Shown here one piece after another: positions 56,589-64,000 of a stretch of 64,000 nt of DNA. Position 1 is the first letter of the stretch; each line of letters opens with the position of its first letter. The position numbers and the translations under genes were made by a program. Source of the stretch: Faecalibacter macacae (GTDB lineage: Bacteria; Bacteroidota; Bacteroidia; Flavobacteriales; Weeksellaceae); assembly GCF_003687725.1 (NCBI RefSeq), contig NZ_RDOJ01000012.1, positions 28,410-92,409 of the forward strand, written 5' to 3'. Under the pieces are notes generated by a model. The model ran no database searches and had not been told where the DNA came from. It saw only the letters and a program-made list of their open reading frames with translations.

Positions 56589-56825
56589 ATGGAATTACCA
56601 AAGTTTTTAATCGCTGACAATTCAGATTTTCCAGATAAAATCTTTATTTTACATACAGATTATCCACGTTTTTTATTAGATGTAGAAACTGATGAAGTAG
56701 AGTGGTTTGAAGATTTATCTGATGAAGAAGATGCTGAGGACTTCGATACAGAGGTAGCGGCTTTAATTGAATTAGCTTTAGATTTCTATGATAAAGAAAT
56801 GGCTGAATTAGAAGGAGATGAGTAA
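56589..56825 (+). CDS. Small acidic hypothetical protein, 78 residues
   Basis: I do not recognise a named family. The product is very acidic, with DEVEWFEDLSDEEDAEDFDT in the middle and few basic residues, and no signal or membrane segment. The N-terminus (FLIADNSDFPDKIFILHTDYPRFLLD) looks like a folded domain. It starts 11 bp after the MATE stop and is likely on the same transcript. Protein-binding or nucleic-acid-mimic roles have been proposed for other acidic proteins, but nothing here proves one. Confidence 0.7.
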   Translation: MELPKFLIADNSDFPDKIFILHTDYPRFLLDVETDEVEWFEDLSDEEDAEDFDTEVAALIELALDFYDKEMAELEGDE

Positions 56826-56950
56826 TGTTGTCTTTAATTGATAAATGTATTTAATATTGGTGTATTAAATACGTTATTTCTCGATAATTGTTATTGTTTT
56901 ATTTAAAAATAGTCTTATTTTGGCATTAACAAAAAAACGAGAAAATATCA

Positions 56951-58726
56951 ATGGAAATTAAAAGACTTTTCGACTTCCCTTATTATCAGTTGGAGAAGGC
57001 GCCTCGAGAGGATGCATTAGTTACGAAAGTAAATGGTGAATGGATTAAAACATCTACAGCATCATATATTGGACAAGCTAATGCATTCAGTCGAGGATTA
57101 CTAAAACTAGGAATCAAACCCCAAGATAAAATCGCGATTGTAACTTCTAACAATCGAACAGAATGGAATGTTGCAGATATTGGTATGCAGCAAGTTGGTG
57201 CCATATCAGTTCCAATGTATCCAACTCTATCTCCTGAGGATTTTGAATATATATTAAATAATTCAGAATCTAAATTTTGTGTCGTTTCTGATGCCGAATT
57301 ATTCAAAAAAATTTCAGATGTTAAAGATAAGGTATCTTCATTAGTTGCTATTTACACTTTTGATCAAGTAGAAGGTGCAGCAAATTGGAAAGAAATTTTA
57401 GATTTAGGGAGTGATGATTCTACACAACATGAAGTAGAAAGTTTAAAGAATTTAATTAAACCTTCTGACATAGTTACTTTAATTTACACTTCAGGTACTA
57501 CTGGTCGTCCAAAGGGTGTTGTATTAACTCATGACAACATTGTTTCTAATACAATTCGTAGTGCTGAACGTGTTCCCGTTTTTCCTCCATTGGCAAAATC
57601 TTTGTCATTTTTACCTATTAATCACGTTTTCGAGCGTATGTTGATTTATTTATATCAATATATAGGAAATGGAATTTATTATGCAGAGAGTATAGAGACT
57701 TTAGGTGAAAATATGAAAGAGGTGAAACCTCATGTAATGACAGTTGTTCCTCGTTTAGTAGAAAAAGTATATGATAAAATTTATAACACTGGTTCTACAG
57801 CAGGTGGTTTAAAGACTAAAATATTTATGTGGGCTTTAAGTCTTGTAGAAGGTTACGATCCATATGCTAATCATGGTTCCATATTTAAATTAAAACACGC
57901 TATTGCATCTAAAATTGTTTTCTCTAAATGGAAAGAAGGTGTTGGAGGTGAATTATGTTGTATGGTTTCAGGTTCAGCGCCTTTAGCACCAAGACTAAAT
58001 CATTTATTTTGGGGAGCTGGAATTCCTATTTTAGAAGGATATGGTTTAACTGAAACATCTCCAGTTATTTCGGTTAATAAAATGGAAAAAGGATGGTTTG
58101 GAATTGGAACTGTAGGGAAACCACTAACAGGATTAGATGTGAAAATTGCAGATGATGGTGAAATTATGGTGAAAGGACCATCAGTTTTTTCTGGTTATTA
58201 TAAGGATGAAGAAAAAACAAAAGAAGTATTTACAGAAGACGGATATTTTAAAACAGGAGATATCGGTGTGTTAGAAAATGGACTTTTAAAGATTACAGAC
58301 CGTAAAAAAGAAATGTTTAAAACTTCTGGAGGGAAATATATTGCTCCACAAGTTATCGAAAATAAATTTAAAGAATCTCGTTTTATAGAGCAAGTAATGG
58401 TTGTTGGTGATGGTGAAAAAATGCCATGCGCTATCATTAAACCAAATTTTGATGTAGCTAAAGATTTCTTAGTCTCAAAAGGAATTAATGTTTCTGTGTC
58501 TAATGAAGAGCTTGCAAAAGATCCATTATTGATTAAAGAAATACAATCAGAAATTGATATTTATAACCAAGGTTTTGGACATTGGGAACAAATCAAAAAA
58601 TTTGAATTAGTTCCGGAAGAATGGACAGTTGATGAAGGGTTATTAACGCCTACTTTAAAATTGAAACGTAAATTCGTTTTAGCTAAATACCAAGATGTTT
58701 ACAATCGATTATACGATAAAAAATAA
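56951..58726 (+). CDS. Long-chain acyl-CoA synthetase (AMP-forming)
   Basis: The 591-residue enzyme activates fatty acids to acyl-AMP and then acyl-CoA. The AMP-binding P-loop-like motif is LIYTSGTTGRPKGVVLTH (residues about 178-195), and the adenine/Mg motif GYGLTETSPVIS follows near residue 358. The hinge and late motif (YFKTGDIG, then ITDRKKEMFKTSGGKYIAPQ) are intact. It is of the long FadD-like group common in Bacteroidota. It stands alone and ends in a strong terminator. Confidence 0.94.
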   Translation: MEIKRLFDFPYYQLEKAPREDALVTKVNGEWIKTSTASYIGQANAFSRGLLKLGIKPQDKIAIVTSNNRTEWNVADIGMQQVGAISVPMYPTLSPEDFEYILNNSESKFCVVSDAELFKKISDVKDKVSSLVAIYTFDQVEGAANWKEILDLGSDDSTQHEVESLKNLIKPSDIVTLIYTSGTTGRPKGVVLTHDNIVSNTIRSAERVPVFPPLAKSLSFLPINHVFERMLIYLYQYIGNGIYYAESIETLGENMKEVKPHVMTVVPRLVEKVYDKIYNTGSTAGGLKTKIFMWALSLVEGYDPYANHGSIFKLKHAIASKIVFSKWKEGVGGELCCMVSGSAPLAPRLNHLFWGAGIPILEGYGLTETSPVISVNKMEKGWFGIGTVGKPLTGLDVKIADDGEIMVKGPSVFSGYYKDEEKTKEVFTEDGYFKTGDIGVLENGLLKITDRKKEMFKTSGGKYIAPQVIENKFKESRFIEQVMVVGDGEKMPCAIIKPNFDVAKDFLVSKGINVSVSNEELAKDPLLIKEIQSEIDIYNQGFGHWEQIKKFELVPEEWTVDEGLLTPTLKLKRKFVLAKYQDVYNRLYDKK

Positions 58727-58729
58727 ACA

Positions 58730-58760
58730 AAAAAACCTGAAGATTTCTTCAGGTTTTTTA
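58730..58760. terminator. Bidirectional terminator between the acyl-CoA ligase and a secreted-protein gene
   Basis: CCTGAAG (58736-58742) pairs with CTTCAGG (58747-58753), extended by A and T runs on the two sides. Confidence 0.85.
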
Positions 58761-58772
58761 TTAAATAAATTA

Positions 58773-59339
58773 TTATTTACCAGTCCAACCCCAAGGTGCT
58801 TGTGGTTTTTCAACTTCTTTCGTTAAATCAAATTCAACTGTGAATTTATTATCAGAACCAGCTCTTTGTAAGTTGTAAGTATATTTTTTTTCGTCTAATG
58901 TAATCCACCATACGTTTGTAGATGCGTAAGGAATTCTTTGGTGAGTTTCTAAATCAGCAGGGAACATTTGAAATTTTTCAAAACCTGGATTTGGATTCGT
59001 TCCACCGTATTGAGTTACTTTATCTTCAGAACCATCTTCGTGTCTGTGATCGTGTTTTAGTTTAATTACATCATTCTCATAAGTTAAAACCCAAGTTCTA
59101 GAATGATCATCACCAACATGAAATGGAATTTTAATTTCATTTGGTTTACATGAAATTACATGCATTTTTAATTCTTTTCCAGAAAAATCATCATTCTTAA
59201 CAAAATCTGCTAATTTTCCTTCGTAAGCTTTTCCACAATGTTTTTGTAAATTATTCCAAAATACTTTTGATGGTATTTCTTTTTCTTGTGCATTAATCGT
59301 TGCAGCAGCTAATAAAAGCCCTAAACCTAATTTTCTCAT
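58773..59339 (-). CDS. Secreted hypothetical protein, 188 residues
   Basis: The product has a signal peptide (MRKLGLGLLLAAATINAQ) and a mature part rich in His and charged residues, with LKHDHRHEDGSEDKVTQYGG near residue 94 and two cysteines (HCGKAYEG near residue 35 and ISCKPNE near 63) that could form a disulphide. I recognise this build as a hypothetical protein widespread in flavobacteria, but no function is known to me. A metal-binding role is possible given the His/Asp cluster, but that is a guess. Confidence 0.75.
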   Translation of the reverse strand: MRKLGLGLLLAAATINAQEKEIPSKVFWNNLQKHCGKAYEGKLADFVKNDDFSGKELKMHVISCKPNEIKIPFHVGDDHSRTWVLTYENDVIKLKHDHRHEDGSEDKVTQYGGTNPNPGFEKFQMFPADLETHQRIPYASTNVWWITLDEKKYTYNLQRAGSDNKFTVEFDLTKEVEKPQAPWGWTGK

Positions 59340-59364
59340 GTTTTAAAAATAGGTAAAATAAAAT

Positions 59365-59398
59365 AAAAAAAGAGCCTGAATAATTCAGACTCTTTTTT
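59365..59398 (-). terminator. Terminator of the zinc metallopeptidase gene
   Basis: AAAAGAGCCTGAA pairs with TTCAGACTCTTTT across a three-base loop with one C-A mismatch. It is followed by a T-rich stretch on the minus strand. Confidence 0.75.
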
Positions 59399-59417
59399 AT
59401 CAATATGATTTCTTTTA

Positions 59418-60113
59418 TTAATCGTCATTTCTTCCGCCACCAACTGCCATTAACACAAAGTAAATTAGCTGTGATAATGATCCAATAGCAGCAACTAAAT
59501 AAGTACGTGCAGCCCATTTTAATGAGTCTTTTGCTCCGTCAAATTCGTTTGGTAATAACATATTATGTTTCTGAAACCAAGCTAATGCACGGTTAGATGC
59601 ATCGTATTCTACAGGTAAAGTAACTAAAGCAAAAACCGTAGTTACAGCAAATAATGCGATACCAATCCATAATAATGTTGTATTTCCAGATCCAGCCATA
59701 GTCATTACACCTAACATTAAAATCCATTGATTTAAGTTTGATGCAATATTCACCATAGGAACCATTTTCGAGCGAAATTGTAACATACTGTAACCGACAG
59801 CATGTTGTACCGCATGGCCAACTTCGTGCGCAGCAACAGCGGCAGCGGCAGCGTTACGTTCGTGGTAAACAACTTCCGATAAATTTACAGTTTTATCTGC
59901 TGGATTGTAGTGGTCAGTTAACTGACCTGGAGTTGAAATTACTTTTACATCAGTAATTCCATTATCTGCAAGCATTTTTTCGGCGATTTCTCGTCCACTC
60001 ATTCCGTTTGCTAAAAACGTTTTAGAGTATTTTGCGAATTTTCTTTTTAATTGTGAAGATACACCCATGCTGATAAGCATGAACAATCCGATTAGAATGT
60101 AATATCCACCCAT
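59418..60113 (-). CDS. Membrane zinc metallopeptidase (YugP-like, Zn_peptidase_2)
   Basis: The 231-residue protein fits the putative neutral zinc metallopeptidase family. An N-terminal helix (ILIGLFMLISMGVSS) is followed by the zinc site HEVGH at residues 96-100. Two hydrophobic hairpins follow (residues about 125-165), then PVEYDASNRALAWF with the third-ligand region, and a last helix before a GGGRNDD tail. It is anchored in the inner membrane; the substrate is unknown. It ends in a hairpin 20 bp downstream. Confidence 0.9.
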   Translation of the reverse strand: MGGYYILIGLFMLISMGVSSQLKRKFAKYSKTFLANGMSGREIAEKMLADNGITDVKVISTPGQLTDHYNPADKTVNLSEVVYHERNAAAAAVAAHEVGHAVQHAVGYSMLQFRSKMVPMVNIASNLNQWILMLGVMTMAGSGNTTLLWIGIALFAVTTVFALVTLPVEYDASNRALAWFQKHNMLLPNEFDGAKDSLKWAARTYLVAAIGSLSQLIYFVLMAVGGGRNDD

Positions 60114-60338
60114 TTTTTAAAATATAATTAATTTGTAATTTTGTAATAATACTTAATCAAAAATTATTCCAACAAGAATAACCTTTACAAAAATATATAA
60201 ATTCAGATTCTTTAGGCTATAGAAGCTGTAATTTTAAAGTAAAATACATATTTTATTTTTGATTTACTTCTTATTCAAGATGTTAAATTTCAATGAAATT
60301 ATCTTATTAGAAAAATATATTCACGATTATTAATAAAA
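60114..60338. other. A+T-rich spacer with no supported gene
   Basis: This is the first part of a 500-bp stretch between the metallopeptidase gene and the GLPGLI array. I see no ORF, RNA gene or repeat in this part. The metallopeptidase promoter must lie here. A decayed gene fragment follows from 60339. Confidence 0.4.
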
Positions 60339-60520
60339 GTGATAGATAAAGGTAAGATTGTGGATATATATGAGATTTTATCATAAATAAAGTTAGATTT
60401 ATCAATTTATGGTGAATAAGCGATGTTGAAAAAAATATTCAACAGGCAGCTGATTTTACTACAACTTCGGCTGATGAGGATGGAATTTGGAATGCCTTAA
60501 AATATTACGATATTATTTAA
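60339..60520 (+). pseudogene. Decayed 3' end of an unidentified gene
   Basis: Two protein-like pieces in different frames lie in order. VIDKGKIVDIYEILS is followed by a stop (60384-60386) and then IKLDLSIYGE and another stop. After a frame change comes DVEKNIQQAADFTTTSADED, continuing GIWNALKYYDII to a TAA at 60518-60520. The last piece has normal coding composition, its own stop and a terminator 33 bp later, yet no start codon. This suggests the tail of a gene that lost its 5' part and suffered nonsense and frameshift changes. I cannot name the family. Confidence 0.4.
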
Positions 60521-60553
60521 CAATATTGCAATAATGTTAAATTTTAATTAAAT

Positions 60554-60587
60554 AAAAGTATAATTCATAAAGGATTATACTTTTTTT
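60554..60587 (+). terminator. Terminator belonging to the decayed gene
   Basis: AAAAGTATAAT (60554-60564) pairs with ATTATACTTTT (60574-60584) across a nine-base loop and runs into T residues. No intact plus-strand gene lies upstream that it could serve. Confidence 0.65.
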
Positions 60588-60611
60588 ATATATTTTTATT
60601 AAAACATAAAT

Positions 60612-61334
60612 ATGAAAAAATTACTATCTGTTGCTTTGTTTGCTTCAGTTTTCTTTGTTAATGCGCAAGAAAAATTAGAAATTCAATACAAATTTGAATA
60701 TGCTTTTGATTTAAGCAAAGCAGATAAATCTTCAACTCTTGATTTTTATAAATCCTCAAACGAAAATACCGCCGAATTTAGTTTGGTAACTTCCAAAACA
60801 GAAGCAGTATTTAATCCAATAGAAAAATTAAATAATCAGCAAGACAAAGGTGTAGGTAAATTATCAATATTACCACCAAAAGATTCTTATTATGTTAATT
60901 ATGAAACAAAAGAATTAGTTGAGTTAAAAAATATGATTCGTAAGGTTTTTATTGTTTCTGACTCGTTATCAACTTACAATTGGACAATTCAAAAGGATAA
61001 ATCAAAATTATTAGGTTATGATGTAAAAAAAGCAATTGCAATTGATGGGAAATATACTTATGAAGCTTGGTTTGCTCCAAGTCTAAATTTTAAAAGTGGA
61101 CCTTTTAAATTCAACGGATTACCTGGTGTTATTCTTCAGTTAACTGAAATTGATGCACAAGGACACAAGAAAATAACGACTGCATTTGATGTTAAAATTA
61201 ATGATAAGGCTAAAATTGAGAGGCCAACAAAAGGTGAAGTTATTTCGAAAGAAGGTTATAATGAATATGTTGAGGAAATGATGAAAAGACAACAAGAAAT
61301 GCTTAATAATAGAGTGAATAAGAAAATAGATTAA
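60612..61334 (+). CDS. GLPGLI family protein, copy 1
   Basis: The 240-residue exported protein has a signal peptide (MKKLLSVALFASVFFVNAQ) and the GLPGLI-family core: YEAWFAPSLNFKSGPFKFNG, directly followed by LPGVILQL near residues 174-181. This family is restricted largely to Bacteroidota and has no established function. The end, NNRVNKKID, is close to the VETKID ends of the next three genes. It is the first of four tandem copies and lies just after the decayed gene's terminator. Confidence 0.9.
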   Translation: MKKLLSVALFASVFFVNAQEKLEIQYKFEYAFDLSKADKSSTLDFYKSSNENTAEFSLVTSKTEAVFNPIEKLNNQQDKGVGKLSILPPKDSYYVNYETKELVELKNMIRKVFIVSDSLSTYNWTIQKDKSKLLGYDVKKAIAIDGKYTYEAWFAPSLNFKSGPFKFNGLPGVILQLTEIDAQGHKKITTAFDVKINDKAKIERPTKGEVISKEGYNEYVEEMMKRQQEMLNNRVNKKID

Positions 61335-61338
61335 AACC

Positions 61339-61376
<38 letters not shown>

Positions 61377-61398
61377 GAAAAATAATAATTTACATTAA

Positions 61399-62116
61399 AT
61401 GAAAAAACTACTATCAGTTGCATTTTTATCTGTTTCATTTTTTTTTACAAGCACAAGATGATTTAATCATTGATTATGAATTGTCTATTATTCAAAGACA
61501 AAAAGATAAAACTGGGGTTGTAGATGAGTTTTATAAATTCTTAAAAGAACCAAAACCTTATAAATTACAAATTACTAAGGGAAAAAGTTATTATTATAAA
61601 ATTGATAAAATTTTGAATAATCAAGGGAATAAATTTAAAATAATTGGAAATTTCACACCAAATACCTTTTATGATTTTACGAATAATATTTCCAAAAAAG
61701 AGGAAACAATTGGTAACAAAACTTATATAGTTTCAGATTCAATTAATGTAAAATATAATTATACTTTACTGAGAGAAAGCTCTAAATATTTAGGCTATAA
61801 TGTTAAGATAGCTACTTATAAAAAAGATAATTGGAGTATAAAAGTTTGGTATGCTACTGATTTACCAGCTAAATTTGGTCCAGAAGATTATATTGGTTTG
61901 CCAGGTTTAGTTCTTCGAGTTGAAACGTTTATGAATGATAGTATTGAACCTAACTATATAGTTAAAGCTACAAATATTCAAATTGTTAAAAATTTAGAAT
62001 TAAAACCAATTACCAAAGGAATTGAAATTTCGAGAGAAAAGTTCAAAATTTTAAATAATGAATTGGAAGCAAAACAAAATTCGGATAATATAGGTGTAGA
62101 AACAAAGATTGATTAA
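61399..62116 (+). CDS. GLPGLI family protein, copy 2, signal peptide out of frame at a T9 tract
   Basis: The ATG at 61399 encodes MKKLLSVAFLSVSFFF, a typical signal start, and then reads into a T9 run (61438-61446) and a stop (61459-61461). The +1 frame after the run encodes LQAQDDLIIDYELS and the rest of an intact GLPGLI protein (GPEDYIGLPGLVLRVE) ending VETKID at 62116. With eight T residues the two parts would join as SFFLQAQDD, a perfect signal-peptidase region. As written, only an in-frame TTG at 61418 could give a shortened leader. It is either phase-off, a pseudogene or a sequencing error. Confidence 0.8.
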
Positions 62117-62120
62117 CAAT

Positions 62121-62147
62121 GCGATCTTGAAACGAGTTCAAGATGAC
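62121..62147 (-). repeat. Short dispersed palindromic repeat after GLPGLI copy 2
   Basis: TCTTGAA and TTCAAGA form a 7-bp stem with a five-base loop. On the minus strand it reads close to GTCATnnTGAACTnGTTTCA, a repeat I associate with Bacteroidota intergenic regions. Four related copies follow in this window. Confidence 0.6.
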
Positions 62148-62164
62148 AGGTTTGCTTTTTATAG

Positions 62165-62172
62165 TATATTTG
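62165..62172 (+). promoter_or_regulatory. Bacteroidetes -7 box ahead of GLPGLI copy 3
   Basis: TATATTTG fully matches TAnnTTTG and ends four bases before the ATG at 62177. The same arrangement precedes copy 4, so the transcript may be nearly leaderless. Confidence 0.5.
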
Positions 62173-62176
62173 TTTT

Positions 62177-62905
62177 ATGAAGCAAAATTTAACATTAATA
62201 TTTCTACTATTTTTTATATCTAATTATGCGCAAGAGAAATTAGTTGTTGACTATATCTTTAATTATAAATACGATCTTACAAAATCTTCAGATGCTAGAA
62301 CTTTAGCAATTTATAAAGCTTCAAATAAAAATACAGGAGAATATCAATTAATCACAACAAAAGAAGAATCAATTTTTAATTCAATAGAGAAAATTAATAA
62401 TAGTCAAAATGTATTTGATGTAGAACCTTATAGTGTTCCTTCAGCCAATTTGTATAATAATATATTGGAGAATTATACATTAGATCCAATTAATTTTAAA
62501 GGAAAAAACTTTATTGTAAAAGATACCGTTACTAAATACAATTGGTTATTAGAAAGAGAATATGATAAAATTTTAGGATACGATGTTAAAAAAGCAGTAG
62601 CCAAACGTTTTAATATTACATACGAAGCTTGGTTTGCGCCAAGTTTACCATATAAAACTGGACCTGGAAATATTTTTGGATTACCAGGATTGATTTTAAA
62701 ATTGAAAATAATTTTAGATCAAGATGATGGTGTGCATCAGCATATATATACAGCAACTAAAGTTGATTTAAATGATAAAGCTAAAATTATTAAACCAACA
62801 AAAGGGGAATTGATGATGGTTGATGATTTTACAGTTTATTTTAATAAAATCCTGAGAATAGAAGCTGAAATTGAAAACAATAAAGTTGAAACAAAGATTG
62901 ATTAA
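62177..62905 (+). CDS. GLPGLI family protein, copy 3
   Basis: The 242-residue exported protein has a signal peptide (MKQNLTLIFLLFFISNYAQ) and the core YEAWFAPSLPYKTGPGNIFG, then LPGLILKLK. It is closest to copy 4 at both ends: the signal region and upstream box, and the C-terminal NNKVETKID plus downstream 140 bp, are almost the same in sequence, while the middle differs strongly. Function unknown, periplasmic or surface location inferred from the signal peptide. Confidence 0.92.
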   Translation: MKQNLTLIFLLFFISNYAQEKLVVDYIFNYKYDLTKSSDARTLAIYKASNKNTGEYQLITTKEESIFNSIEKINNSQNVFDVEPYSVPSANLYNNILENYTLDPINFKGKNFIVKDTVTKYNWLLEREYDKILGYDVKKAVAKRFNITYEAWFAPSLPYKTGPGNIFGLPGLILKLKIILDQDDGVHQHIYTATKVDLNDKAKIIKPTKGELMMVDDFTVYFNKILRIEAEIENNKVETKID

Positions 62906-63044
62906 CACGATGCGATTTTGAAACAAGTTCAATATGATGAATTTGCTTTGTATTAAAGTTATTGTCAAGCTGAATTTATTTCAGCTTCTCATTCCGATTT
63001 TATAATAATATGATGAAACAGAGTCAAAATATAAAAGCCAACTA
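62874..63044 (+). repeat. Direct repeat, copy A (3' end of GLPGLI copy 3 and flank)
   Basis: This 171-bp stretch recurs at 63766-63936, offset by exactly 892 bp and without indels; I count about ten mismatches by eye. It spans the last codons of the gene, two short palindromic repeats facing each other (62912-62938 and 62964-62991) and the left arm of a terminator hairpin. Confidence 0.85.
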
Positions 63045-63061
63045 TAAAGTTGGCTTTTATA
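63030..63061 (+). terminator. Terminator after GLPGLI copy 3, overlapping the copy 4 promoter region
   Basis: A 14-bp perfect stem, TATAAAAGCCAACT (63030-63043) and its complement (63048-63061), has a four-base loop. The right arm runs directly into the TATATTTG box of copy 4. Confidence 0.8.
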
Positions 63062-63062
63062 G

Positions 63063-63070
63063 TATATTTG
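63063..63070 (+). promoter_or_regulatory. Bacteroidetes -7 box ahead of GLPGLI copy 4
   Basis: TATATTTG ends four bases before the ATG at 63075, the same layout as for copy 3. Confidence 0.5.
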
Positions 63071-63074
63071 TTTT

Positions 63075-63797
63075 ATGAAGCAAAAATTAACATTAATATT
63101 TCTACTATTTTTTATATTTAATTATGCACAAGATAAAGTTGTTGTTGAATACAGTTACAAAAATTCGTTTGATATCTCTATTGTAAAAGATGAACATTTA
63201 CTGAATTTATATAAAAACTCGAACGAAATAATCACTTATTATACTTTATTTATCGACAAAAACGAAGCAGTTTTTGAAGATGTACAGCGTGTAAATAATT
63301 CGCAAGAAATGGAAAAACCAGCTATTTCTGGTCCATTAGGAAAAACGTATCTTAATTTAGAAACAAGAGAATATATTTATGAGGCTGATTACAACGGTAA
63401 ATATATTATCAAAGATTTATTGAATATAGTCGAATGGAAAATAGAGCGGGAACGAGGAACGCATTTAGGGTATGAAACAAGAAAAGCTACTTATAAAAAT
63501 GATTATTTAGAATATGAAGCTTGGTTTGTTCCTAGTTTATCCTTAAAATTTGGACCAAATGGATACGGTGAATTACCTGGTTTGATAGTTAAATTTACAC
63601 ATTATTTTAATAATAAAAATGGTCGTCATCACCGTACATTTATTGCCGATAAAATTTCAATCGAGCCTCAATTAAAAATTCTAAAACCAACAAAAGGAAA
63701 AGTGGTTTCTCAGAAAGAATTTAATAAAATTGTAGAGGAACAGAATAAGAAATTCGAGGAAATCAAAAACAATAAAGTTGAAACAAAGATTGATTAA
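63075..63797 (+). CDS. GLPGLI family protein, copy 4
   Basis: The 240-residue exported protein has a signal peptide (MKQKLTLIFLLFFIFNYAQ) almost identical to copy 3 and a core YEAWFVPSLSLKFGPNGYGE, then LPGLIVKFT, the family motif in slightly altered form. The C-terminus NNKVETKID is identical to copy 3. The middle is diverged from all other copies. The downstream hairpin that ends copy 3 is interrupted here by an IS-like sequence, so transcription of this copy may read on. Confidence 0.92.
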   Translation: MKQKLTLIFLLFFIFNYAQDKVVVEYSYKNSFDISIVKDEHLLNLYKNSNEIITYYTLFIDKNEAVFEDVQRVNNSQEMEKPAISGPLGKTYLNLETREYIYEADYNGKYIIKDLLNIVEWKIERERGTHLGYETRKATYKNDYLEYEAWFVPSLSLKFGPNGYGELPGLIVKFTHYFNNKNGRHHRTFIADKISIEPQLKILKPTKGKVVSQKEFNKIVEEQNKKFEEIKNNKVETKID

Positions 63798-63936
63798 TAC
63801 GATGCGATTTTGAAACAAGTTCAATATGATGAATTTGCTTTGTATTTAAGTTATTGTCAAGCTGAATATATTTCAGCTTCTCACTCCGATTTTATAATAA
63901 TATGATGAAATAGATTCAAAACAAAAAAGCCAACTA
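63766..63936 (+). repeat. Direct repeat, copy B (3' end of GLPGLI copy 4 and flank)
   Basis: Second copy of the 171-bp repeat, including palindromic modules at 63803-63829 and 63856-63883. It stops inside the left arm of the terminator hairpin (GCCAACTA), after which the sequence changes to an IS-like end. Confidence 0.85.
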
Positions 63937-64000
63937 AAAATACACTGCCCCCAAAAAGTTAGACACTTTTGGGGGCATTTTTTATGGCAAGAAAAGTAAA
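63937..64000 (+). mobile_element. Left end of an IS3-like insertion sequence (runs off window)
   Basis: After the repeat stops at 63936 comes TACACTGCCCCCAAAAAGT. A near-perfect palindrome, TGCCCCCAAAAAGT (63946-63959) against ACTTTTGGGGGCA (63965-63977), follows, then an ATG. Such CCCC-rich ends with a palindrome just ahead of the first transposase ORF are seen in IS3-family elements of Bacteroidota. The exact left boundary (63937 to 63941) is uncertain because the matching right end is outside the window. Confidence 0.6.
63984..64000 (+). CDS. Start of a probable IS3-family transposase OrfA (partial)
   Basis: ATG at 63984 is followed by codons for A-R-K-V and the first bases of a Lys codon before the window ends. 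MARKVK starts are common for IS3-type OrfA proteins. Only five full codons are visible, so the call rests on the adjacent IS-like end. Confidence 0.4.

Overview
The window looks like a chromosome segment from a member of the Bacteroidota, class Flavobacteriia. Support comes from the low G+C content (about one third by eye), GLPGLI-family proteins, a type IX secretion sorting domain, DUF4294, an S46 dipeptidyl-peptidase, frequent lipoproteins, and promoter-like sequences of the Bacteroidetes TTTG / TAnnTTTG type instead of strong Shine-Dalgarno sites. A Weeksellaceae genome (Empedobacter or Chryseobacterium relatives) is a reasonable guess, but the genus cannot be fixed from the sequence alone. 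No rRNA, tRNA or CRISPR array was recognised.

Layout. Bases 1-4835 hold the SUF iron-sulfur cluster operon (sufB, cut by the window edge, then sufC, sufD, sufS). Its spacers carry period-7 tandem repeats in opposing pairs. Next come ssb, a DUF3037/HipA-like kinase pair, a SanA-like protein, and the dnaA cluster (dnaA, low-molecular-weight phosphatase, RsmI-like methyltransferase) with a thioesterase and apt on the other side. From 11.6 to 30 kb lie an S46 peptidase, a heme oxygenase-like protein, a diheme cytochrome c lipoprotein, aspS, an amino-acid permease, an M28 peptidase, a secreted Lys-C-like protease, pepD, an ECF sigma factor with a 47-residue partner ORF, pfkA-gapA, an M42 peptidase, a threonylcarbamoyl-AMP synthase and yaaA.

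From 30 to 47 kb lie a large GAF-domain protein and an HD hydrolase fused to a Pycsar-effector-like membrane domain. The latter is divergent by only 25 bp from a phosphoesterase/beta-barrel chimera. A TolC-HlyD-ABC-2 permease-ABC-F gene run, small lipoproteins and an ABC exporter follow. From 46.6 to 60 kb lie FUSC, a udk-ftsB-mutA-methyltransferase operon, DUF4126, a TesB/nitronate-monooxygenase pair, MATE, an acyl-CoA ligase and a zinc metallopeptidase.

The right end (60.3-64 kb) is the least ordinary part. A decayed gene tail that kept its terminator precedes four tandem GLPGLI genes. One of these has a 9-copy tetranucleotide repeat in its upstream region and a T9 tract that throws its signal peptide out of frame. 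The last two share nearly identical ends but diverged middles. The array ends at what looks like an IS3-type insertion that broke the last gene's terminator hairpin. This is the best candidate in the window for an unusual, possibly phase-variable or recombining surface or periplasmic locus. Most of the rest is ordinary core genome.
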